A stretch of 64,000 nt of DNA from Candidatus Parcubacteria bacterium. Its GTDB lineage: Bacteria; Patescibacteria; ABY1; UBA1558; GWA2-36-10. The stretch spans positions 62,001 through 126,000 of the forward strand of contig JABHSK010000005.1 of assembly GCA_018669975.1 (NCBI GenBank), written 5' to 3'. A model generated the notes under the pieces. The model saw nothing but the letters and a program-made list of their open reading frames with translations. It was not told where the DNA came from and made no database searches. Positions within the stretch are counted from its first letter, which is position 1. The number at the start of each line of letters is the position of its first letter. This document shows, piece after piece, positions 58,575 through 64,000 of this stretch. The translations under genes were made by a program, and so were the position numbers.

Positions 58575-59762
58575 ATGGCAGAAGTTTTTAAAAGAGAAAA
58601 ACCCCACATAAATGTAGGTACCATTGGTCACGTTGATCACGGTAAAACTACATTAACTGCAGCTATTCTAAAAGTTTTAGCAACTGCTGGTGGTGTTGCT
58701 CAACAAAAGGACGTTGATCAAATTGACAACGCTCCAGAAGAAAAAGAGCGTGGTATTACTATTGCTACTGCTCACGTAGAGTATGAAAGTGAAGCAAGAC
58801 ACTATGCTCATGTTGACTGTCCAGGTCATGCTGACTATGTCAAAAATATGATCACTGGTGCAGCTCAAATGGATGGTGCTATCTTGGTTGTTTCAGCCGC
58901 TGATGGTCCTATGCCCCAAACTAGAGAACACATCTTACTTGCTCGTCAAGTTGGAGTTCCTTACATTGTTGTTTTCTTAAACAAGATGGATCAGGTTGAT
59001 GATCCAGAACTAGTTGATCTAGTTGAGGAAGAAATTAGGGATTTATTGAAAAAATATGAATTCCCTGGTGACGATGTGCCTATTATCAGAGGAACAGCTT
59101 TGAAAGCTCTAGAAGATCCTGCTGGTGATGAGTCAAAGCCAATTTTAGAATTGGTAAAAGCTTTGGATGAGTATATTCCAGAGCCAAAACGTGATACTGA
59201 CCAAGCATTCTTAATGCCTATTGAAGATATTTTTTCAATCGAAGGTCGTGGTACAGTTGTTACCGGACGTATCGATAGAGGTATTGTTAAATTGAATGAG
59301 GAAGTAGAAATGGTTGGTATTAAAGATACTACTAAGACTGTTATTACTGGAATCGAGATGTTTAATAAACAACTTGAAGAAGGTAGAGCTGGTGATAATG
59401 CCGGATTGCTTCTTCGTGGTACCAAGAAGGAAGATGTAGAACGTGGTCAAGTTTTGGCCAAACCTGGTTCTATTACTCCTCATACAGAATATGAAGCTGA
59501 AACATATATCCTAAGTAAAGAAGAAGGCGGTCGTCATACTCCATTCTTCAAGGGATATAAACCACAGTTTTATATCCGTACTACTGACATTACTGGTGAA
59601 GTAGAATTGCCAGAGGGTACAGAGATGGTTATGCCTGGTGATACAGTTAACTTGAAGATTAAGTTAATTGCTCCAGTAGCACTTGAAGAAAAATCAAAGT
59701 TCGCTATCCGTGAGGGTGGTCGTACTGTTGGTGCAGGTGTAGTAACTAAGATTATCAAATAA
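58575..59762 (+). CDS. tuf: Elongation factor Tu
   Basis: EF-Tu delivers aminoacyl-tRNA to the ribosome with GTP. Motifs: GHVDHGKTTL near residue 18, RGITIATAHVEY near 58, DCPGHADY near 80 and NKMDQVDD near 135. Domains II and III are complete at 395 residues. It uses GC- and T-ending codons typical of highly expressed genes here. A leader hairpin and a good SD precede it. It heads the S10 operon region but is separated from fusA by 4 kb. Confidence 0.98.
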   Translation: MAEVFKREKPHINVGTIGHVDHGKTTLTAAILKVLATAGGVAQQKDVDQIDNAPEEKERGITIATAHVEYESEARHYAHVDCPGHADYVKNMITGAAQMDGAILVVSAADGPMPQTREHILLARQVGVPYIVVFLNKMDQVDDPELVDLVEEEIRDLLKKYEFPGDDVPIIRGTALKALEDPAGDESKPILELVKALDEYIPEPKRDTDQAFLMPIEDIFSIEGRGTVVTGRIDRGIVKLNEEVEMVGIKDTTKTVITGIEMFNKQLEEGRAGDNAGLLLRGTKKEDVERGQVLAKPGSITPHTEYEAETYILSKEEGGRHTPFFKGYKPQFYIRTTDITGEVELPEGTEMVMPGDTVNLKIKLIAPVALEEKSKFAIREGGRTVGAGVVTKIIK

Positions 59763-59770
59763 ATTTTCTT

Positions 59771-59794
59771 TTCCCCCGGTGTATGCCGGGGGAA
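59771..59794 (+). other. Hairpin between tuf and rpsJ
   Basis: Perfect 9-bp stem TTCCCCCGG (59771-59779) / CCGGGGGAA (59786-59794), no T tract. It may be an mRNA processing or partial termination site that lowers downstream expression relative to tuf. Confidence 0.6.
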
Positions 59795-59840
59795 TTAAAA
59801 TATTTATAAATTAAGTAGATTAACAATCAATTTTAAATCC

Positions 59841-60173
59841 ATGCAAGAAAAAGTTGCAAAAGAAGAAGTTCAGTCAAGAATCAGGATTAAGATCCGAGCT
59901 TATGATCATAAGATTATTGATCAGTCTACCAAGACTATCATTGAAACAGTAGATCGTACTGGAGCCACAGTTATTGGTCCTATTCCTTTACCTACTGAAA
60001 AGAAAAAGTTCACAGTGCTTAGATCTACCTTTGTTCATAAAGATGCTCGTGATCAATACGAAATGAGGGTGCACAAGAGATTACTTGATATCATAAATCC
60101 TACTCCTCAGACAGTAGATGCTTTGCAAAATTTGAATTTGCCAGCTGGTGTGGATTTGGAAATAAAAATGTAG
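59841..60173 (+). CDS. rpsJ: 30S ribosomal protein S10
   Basis: S10 is a 30S head protein and NusG/NusB partner. The 110-residue product shows RIRIKIRAYDHKIIDQ near residue 12, GPIPLPTEKKKFTVLRS near 45 and HKDARDQYEMR near 66. About 10 extra N-terminal residues are present. It should start the S10 operon, but a 224-base structured gap separates it from rplC. Confidence 0.96.
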   Translation: MQEKVAKEEVQSRIRIKIRAYDHKIIDQSTKTIIETVDRTGATVIGPIPLPTEKKKFTVLRSTFVHKDARDQYEMRVHKRLLDIINPTPQTVDALQNLNLPAGVDLEIKM

Positions 60174-60206
60174 TTCTTTTTTAGAAGAATAAAAATAAAA
60201 ACTTTT

Positions 60207-60302
60207 TGTTGGTTTGTATAACCCTGGTCTGTATAGGCTATGGAAGTGTCAAATGAACAAAAGTGTTTTAGAAGGATAAAAATCGTCACAATTAAACCAA
60301 CA
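60207..60302 (+). promoter_or_regulatory. Structured leader element between rpsJ and rplC
   Basis: TGTTGGTTT (60207-60215) pairs perfectly with AAACCAACA (60294-60302), closing a 78-base domain. It is followed by the strong terminator at 60328. This is the place for an r-protein-controlled attenuator, as L4 does upstream of rpsJ in E. coli (established); the regulator here is unknown. Confidence 0.5.
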
Positions 60303-60327
60303 CAAGTTGCTAGAGTAATACTAGTAG

Positions 60328-60379
60328 TCGCGGTTTTGTCCTTAAAAAAGTTTTTTTTAAGAACAAAACCGCGATTTTT
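60328..60379 (+). terminator. Strong intrinsic terminator/attenuator before rplC
   Basis: A very long stem: TCGCGGTTTTGT (60328-60339) with ACAAAACCGCGA (60363-60374), continued by CTTAAAAAA (60341-60349) with TTTTTTAAG (60353-60361), then five T. No promoter consensus is obvious between it and rplC, 18 bases away, so rplC-rplV expression requires readthrough. Confidence 0.82.
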
Positions 60380-60397
60380 AATAAGATTAATAAATAT

Positions 60398-61204
60398 ATG
60401 GTCAAGTTTATTTTAGGAAAAAAACTGAATATGACCCAAAAGTTTTTGGAAGACGGCAGAGTTGCTCCGGTAACTGTTGTTGCTGCTGGTCCTTGTACTG
60501 TTACTCAGGTAAAGGGTGATAAAGACGGATATAGCGCAGTCCAGATTGGCTTTGGGTTGAAAAAGAAAGTAAATAAACCACTGACAGGTCATCTAAAAGG
60601 TCTGGAGAATTTTCGTTATTTGCGTGAATTTAGATTAGAGAGTACAGACAATATGACCAGAGGTAAGGTATTTGATGTTAGTAGCTTTCAGGCAGGTGAT
60701 ATTTTAACTGTAACAGCCACTTCTAAAGGTAAGGGTTTTCAAGGTGTAGTTAAGAGGCATGGTTTTCATGGTTCTCCAGCTAGCCATGGTCATAAAGATC
60801 AATTGAGAATGCCTGGATCTATTGGTGCTACTGATGCAGCTAGAGTTTTTAAGGGTACTCGTATGGGTGGCCGCATGGGCGGTGACACAGTAACGGTTAC
60901 TAATCTAGAATTGATTGAAGTAGACCAGGAAAAAGGTTTGCTGTATATCAAGGGAGCTGTACCAGGAGCTAGGAATTCTTTGGTGTCTGTTGTGACTGAA
61001 GGTGAGCTTACTTTTATAGAAAAAAAGAAAGAAGAGCCTAAGAAAGAAGAAAAAAAGACTGAAGAGAAACCAATTGAAGATAAGGTTGAGAAGAAAGAAG
61101 ATAAAAAACCTGTAGCCAAAAAAGAGACTGTTAAAGTAGAAAAGCCAGCTAAGGAAGAAAAAAAAGAGGTAAAGAAAGAAGAGCCTAAGAAAGAAGAAAA
61201 ATAA
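60398..61204 (+). CDS. rplC: 50S ribosomal protein L3 with Lys/Glu-rich tail
   Basis: L3 is an early-assembly 50S protein near the peptidyl transferase centre. The core (residues 1-205) has LGKKLNMTQKF near 5, and the signature KGKGFQGVVKRHGFHGSPASHGH near 110. Residues 206-268 are an added tail of Lys, Glu and Pro with KKEEPKKEEK repeated twice. A 38-base DNA stretch of the tail (61079-61116) is identical in rplW. The tail is probably disordered and binds rRNA or remains outside the ribosome (inference). Confidence 0.95.
   Translation: MVKFILGKKLNMTQKFLEDGRVAPVTVVAAGPCTVTQVKGDKDGYSAVQIGFGLKKKVNKPLTGHLKGLENFRYLREFRLESTDNMTRGKVFDVSSFQAGDILTVTATSKGKGFQGVVKRHGFHGSPASHGHKDQLRMPGSIGATDAARVFKGTRMGGRMGGDTVTVTNLELIEVDQEKGLLYIKGAVPGARNSLVSVVTEGELTFIEKKKEEPKKEEKKTEEKPIEDKVEKKEDKKPVAKKETVKVEKPAKEEKKEVKKEEPKKEEK
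61079..61116 (+). repeat. 38-base repeat shared by rplC and rplW (copy 1)
   Basis: The stretch starting GATAAGGTTGAGAAGAAAG is identical to 61879-61916 and is read in the same frame, giving DKVEKKEDKKPVA in both proteins. Confidence 0.92.
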
Positions 61205-61208
61205 ATAT

Positions 61209-61844
61209 ATGGCAGATATAAAAGTAAAATTATACGACTGGCAAGGTAAGGAAGTAGGTGTAGAAGCTCTAGATCCAGCTTTGTTTGGCGTTGAAGTAAA
61301 GCCTAACCTAGTCCATGAAGTTGTAGTAGCTCATCAAAAGAACACTCGTGAAGCTATTGCTCACACCAAGGGTAGGTCTGATGTACGTGGTGGTGGTAAA
61401 AAACCATGGCGTCAAAAGGGTACCGGTAGAGCTCGTCATGGATCTATCCGTTCTCCATTGTGGGTCGGTGGTGGTATCACTTTTGGTCCAACCTCTAAAC
61501 GTAATTTTGCAGTTAAAGTAAACAAAAAAGTAAAAGCCTTAGCTTTAGCTATGGTATTAAGCGATAAGGTTAATGCTGAAAGAATGGTATTGGTTGATTC
61601 CTATAACATGCCAGAAGCTAAAACTAAATCACTTAGAGAAACTTTAGATAAGTTACCAAATAAAAGTAAACCAACTTTGATTTTGACCAAGAGTGCCAGC
61701 GATAATATAGTTTTGGCAGCTAAAAACTTACCTAGGGTAGAAACTTTACATTATGGTAGTTTGAACATATATGATTTATTGAAGTATGAGTATGTTTTGG
61801 TCAGTAAAGAACTTATTAAAAAAATAACAGAGATTTATTCATAA
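61209..61844 (+). CDS. rplD: 50S ribosomal protein L4
   Basis: L4 lines the exit tunnel and in E. coli also regulates its operon. The 211-residue product shows KNTREAIAHTKGRSDVRGGGKKPWRQKGTGRARHGS split by the extended loop (about 38-76) that reaches the tunnel, and the C-terminal NIYDLLKYEYVLVSK. Length is normal. It starts 4 bases after rplC. Confidence 0.96.
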   Translation: MADIKVKLYDWQGKEVGVEALDPALFGVEVKPNLVHEVVVAHQKNTREAIAHTKGRSDVRGGGKKPWRQKGTGRARHGSIRSPLWVGGGITFGPTSKRNFAVKVNKKVKALALAMVLSDKVNAERMVLVDSYNMPEAKTKSLRETLDKLPNKSKPTLILTKSASDNIVLAAKNLPRVETLHYGSLNIYDLLKYEYVLVSKELIKKITEIYS

Positions 61845-61848
61845 AGAT

Positions 61849-62319
61849 ATGGGTATTTTTAACAAAAAAAATAAGACTGATAAGGTTGAGAAGAAAGAAG
61901 ATAAAAAACCTGTAGCTAAAGTAACCAAGAAAGAGCTTAAGGAAGAGAAATCAACCACAAAGTCAGTTGCCAAGAAAAAAACCATAACCAAAAAAGTAGT
62001 TAAGACAACCAAGTCAGCTGCTACTAAAGGTGACGGGAAAGCTTATAAGGTATTATTGAGGCCTATTATTTCTGAAAAAGCTACTTTGGGCGCATCTTTG
62101 AATAAATATGTGTTTGAAGTTTCACCTAAAGCTAATAAGGTTGAAATTAAAAAAGCAATTAGTGAAGTATATAATGTTGTACCTGCTAACGTTAATATCT
62201 TAAACAAAAGAGGTAAGAACGTTCGTCGTGGTCGTAACTCGGGCACAACTAAGAGTATCAAAAAAGCCGTTGTCACATTGAAAAAGGGCGACAGTATTAA
62301 ATTGTATGAAGGTATTTAA
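61849..62319 (+). CDS. rplW: 50S ribosomal protein L23 with basic N-terminal extension
   Basis: L23 sits at the tunnel exit and binds trigger factor and SRP. The conserved domain is in residues 65-156 (LLRPIISEKATL, YVFEVSPKANKVEIKKAI, GRNSGTTKSIKKAVV). The first 60 residues are an extra Lys/Thr-rich extension (KKEDKKPVAKVTKKELKEEK-like), partly encoded by the 38-base repeat shared with rplC (copy 2 at 61879-61916). The family is normally about 95 residues, so the extension is notable. Confidence 0.95.
   Translation: MGIFNKKNKTDKVEKKEDKKPVAKVTKKELKEEKSTTKSVAKKKTITKKVVKTTKSAATKGDGKAYKVLLRPIISEKATLGASLNKYVFEVSPKANKVEIKKAISEVYNVVPANVNILNKRGKNVRRGRNSGTTKSIKKAVVTLKKGDSIKLYEGI
61879..61916 (+). 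repeat. 38-base repeat shared by rplC and rplW (copy 2)
   Basis: Identical to 61079-61116, 800 bases apart, in the N-terminal extension of rplW. Confidence 0.92.
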
Positions 62320-62327
62320 TAAAAATT

Positions 62328-63173
62328 ATGCCGATTAAAGTATACAAACCAACCACACCAGCTCGTCGTAAGACTAGCGTATTGGTCAACAAGGATTTGA
62401 GCAAAGCACGCCCAAAGAAGTCTTTGATTACTATCAAAAAGAAAAGAGCAGGTAGAAATAACAAAGGCAGAATTACTGTTAGACATCAAGGTGGTGGTGT
62501 AAAAAGATTCATCAGAAAAGTTGATTTCAAGAGACAAAAATTTGATATCACTGCTAAAGTTGAAGCTATTGAATATGATCCAAACCGTAATGCTAATATT
62601 GCATTAATAGTTTATGTTGATGGTGCTAGAAGTTATATTTTGGCTCCAGACAAACTTAAGACTGGTGATAAAATAAAATCTTCACAGGAAAAAATTAGCA
62701 TCAAACTAGGTAATCGTTTGTTGTTGAAGAATATGCCTACTGGTACAACTGTTTATAATGTAGAAATGGTACCAGGCAAAGGTGGTCAATTAGCTCGCGC
62801 AGCTGGTAATGGTCTAACATTGATGGCCTTGACTGACGGTAAAGCTCAATTGAAGATGCCTAGTGGAGAGATTAGAATAGTATTTGATACTTGCGCTGCT
62901 AGTGTTGGAATGCCTAGTAATCCAGAATTCAGAAATATCCGTTGGGGCAAAGCTGGTCGTATGAGACATAAAAACATCAGACCAACTGTTCGTGGTAAAG
63001 CTATGAATCCAGTAGATCATCCTCATGGTGGTGGTGAAGGATCAAATCCAATTGGTTTGAAACATCCAAAGACGTTTAAGGGTAAACCTGCCTATGGTGT
63101 TAAGACTAGAAAGCAGAATAAAGCCTCAGATAAGTTTATTATCAAGCGTCGTAAGACTAGAAGTAAGAAATAA
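62328..63173 (+). CDS. rplB: 50S ribosomal protein L2
   Basis: L2 is needed for subunit joining and peptidyl transfer. The 281-residue product shows GRNNKGRITVRHQGGG near residue 43, and the C-terminal signature GKAMNPVDHPHGGGEG near 222 with the conserved His. The C-terminus is basic (KRRKTRSKK). Length is normal. The gene starts 8 bases after rplW. Confidence 0.98.
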   Translation: MPIKVYKPTTPARRKTSVLVNKDLSKARPKKSLITIKKKRAGRNNKGRITVRHQGGGVKRFIRKVDFKRQKFDITAKVEAIEYDPNRNANIALIVYVDGARSYILAPDKLKTGDKIKSSQEKISIKLGNRLLLKNMPTGTTVYNVEMVPGKGGQLARAAGNGLTLMALTDGKAQLKMPSGEIRIVFDTCAASVGMPSNPEFRNIRWGKAGRMRHKNIRPTVRGKAMNPVDHPHGGGEGSNPIGLKHPKTFKGKPAYGVKTRKQNKASDKFIIKRRKTRSKK

Positions 63174-63182
63174 ATAAAATAT

Positions 63183-63464
63183 ATGTCAAGAAGTTTAAAA
63201 AAAGGCCCTTATACTGATCCCAAATTATTGAAGAAAATCATTAATTTGAAACCAGAACAAGCTAAAGTTATTAAGACTTGGTCTAGGTCTTCTACTATTA
63301 GTCCAGAAATGGTTGGTTTTACTTTCGGAGTGCATAATGGTAAAGATCATATTCCAGTGTATGTAGTTGAGAATATGGTTGGGCACAAATTAGGAGAATT
63401 TTCACCTACACGTAAGTTTGTCAGTCATGGTGGTAAAATGGCTAAAACACAGGCTAAGAAGTAA
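63183..63464 (+). CDS. rpsS: 30S ribosomal protein S19
   Basis: S19 binds 16S rRNA in the 30S head with S13. The 93-residue product begins MSRSLKKGPY, has IKTWSRSSTISPEMVG near residue 36 and ends in the signature MVGHKLGEFSPTRKFVSHGGK. Length is normal. It lies 9 bases after rplB. Confidence 0.97.
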   Translation: MSRSLKKGPYTDPKLLKKIINLKPEQAKVIKTWSRSSTISPEMVGFTFGVHNGKDHIPVYVVENMVGHKLGEFSPTRKFVSHGGKMAKTQAKK

Positions 63465-63492
63465 TTAATCTTGCAGTAAGTTTAAGATAAAT

Positions 63493-64000
63493 ATGATTGA
63501 AGCAAAAGCAAAATTGAAAAATGTAAGAATCTCATCAAAAAAGATGCGCTTGGTAGCTGATGCTATCAGAGGTTTAGAAGTGGCACCTGCTTTGGAGAGA
63601 TTGCAAATTCTTTTCAAAAAATCATCTCCAGTCATTGAAAAATTGTTACGTAGTGCTGTTGCTAATGCCATGGATAGATTCAATGTTAAGGAAGAAGATT
63701 TAGTTATAAAGAGTATTATTGTTAATAAAGGTGCAGATTTAAAGCGTTGGAGACCAGCTGCTTTTGGTCGCGCCCATCCTTTTCGTAAACATTCTTCACA
63801 TGTAGAGATTACTTTGACTACCAAAGAAGGTGTTAAAGCTACAGCTAAAGATAAGAAGAAAGAAGAGATTGAAACTGTTGATTTGACCAAGACAGATAAA
63901 AAAGCTCCTACTGGTACTAAAGCTGAGGGCAAATCTGTTAAACAAGATAAGAAAACACAAGCTCCGGCTCAACAAGCGTCTGCTGGAAAAAGCAAAGGTA
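63493..64000 (+). CDS. rplV: 50S ribosomal protein L22 with Lys-rich tail, 3' end cut
   Basis: L22 lines the exit tunnel with L4. From ATG 63493 the frame is open to the window end (169 codons). The core (about 1-112) has VRISSKKMRLVADAIRG near residue 10 and the signature WRPAAFGRAHPFRKHSSHVEI near 92. A Lys/Thr/Ala-rich tail of more than 55 residues follows and is unfinished, so the protein is longer than the normal 110. The downstream partner rpsC is outside the window. Confidence 0.95.
   Translation, partial: MIEAKAKLKNVRISSKKMRLVADAIRGLEVAPALERLQILFKKSSPVIEKLLRSAVANAMDRFNVKEEDLVIKSIIVNKGADLKRWRPAAFGRAHPFRKHSSHVEITLTTKEGVKATAKDKKKEEIETVDLTKTDKKAPTGTKAEGKSVKQDKKTQAPAQQASAGKSKG

Overview
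The window reads as a chromosomal piece of an AT-rich Candidate Phyla Radiation (Patescibacteria, Parcubacteria-like) bacterium. The reasons are compact genes with very short gaps, many starts without a Shine-Dalgarno (SD) sequence, ribosomal proteins with lysine-rich tails, a zinc-type L28, and giant secreted proteins that begin with a VirB2/TrbC-like pilin segment. The standard genetic code is supported by an intact RF2 with its SPF motif and by genes ending in TGA. The phylum is inferred from gene content only. No tRNA, rRNA, CRISPR array, insertion sequence or prophage was recognised.

Layout. 1-8.2 kb: pheT (cut by the window edge), gyrB, a GT-C-like membrane protein, then secE-nusG-rplK-rplA. 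8.2-9.1 kb: a candidate small RNA and two small SD-led genes of unknown function. 9.1-17.3 kb: pepA, a minus-strand pth-der-LCP cluster, lepB-hisS, rpsU-yqeY. 17.3-31.2 kb: a surface-protein cluster of five genes, including a 3114-residue protein with Ig-like, Fn3, Cys-rich and vWFA modules. 31.2-35.0 kb: ybeY-dgkA, then ftsA-ftsZ-nrdR. 35.0-38.1 kb: a cobalamin riboswitch with a terminator/antiterminator, followed by a Tat-type lipoprotein with a DUF4430-like fold, a transcobalamin-like alpha-barrel plus DUF4430 protein, and a membrane-anchored beta protein. 38.2-45.9 kb: prfB, several secreted unknowns, comEC split into two genes, a long GC-richer RNA unit, an orphan receiver protein and ndk. 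45.9-49.5 kb: a 6S-like RNA, a HAD hydrolase, purA, rpmB and an M50 protease. 49.5-54.7 kb: a second long GC-rich RNA unit, then rpsL-rpsG-coiled coil-fusA and a cold-shock gene. 54.8-57.9 kb: a minus-strand block of SD-led accessory genes with a tmRNA-like RNA. 58.0-64.0 kb: a Phd-like protein, tuf, and the S10 operon from rpsJ to a truncated rplV.

Two layers of genes can be told apart. Housekeeping genes are AT-rich and mostly start right after an AT stretch. A scattered second set (8492, 8828, 16553, 35256, 46278 and the minus-strand block at 54.8-57.9 kb, plus tiny ORFs inside the long RNA units) has strong GGAGG-type ribosome binding sites and noticeably higher GC.

The most interesting points are the riboswitch-controlled transcobalamin-like cluster (35.0-38.1 kb), two GC-rich transcription units of about 0.86 and 1.0 kb without a convincing gene (43.9-44.8 and 49.6-50.6 kb), the covarying duplicated leader before rplK and rplA, a strong terminator inside the S10 operon, and the tmRNA-like RNA unit on the minus strand at 56.3-57.0 kb. 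All regulatory and RNA calls are read by eye and need covariance-model or transcript support.
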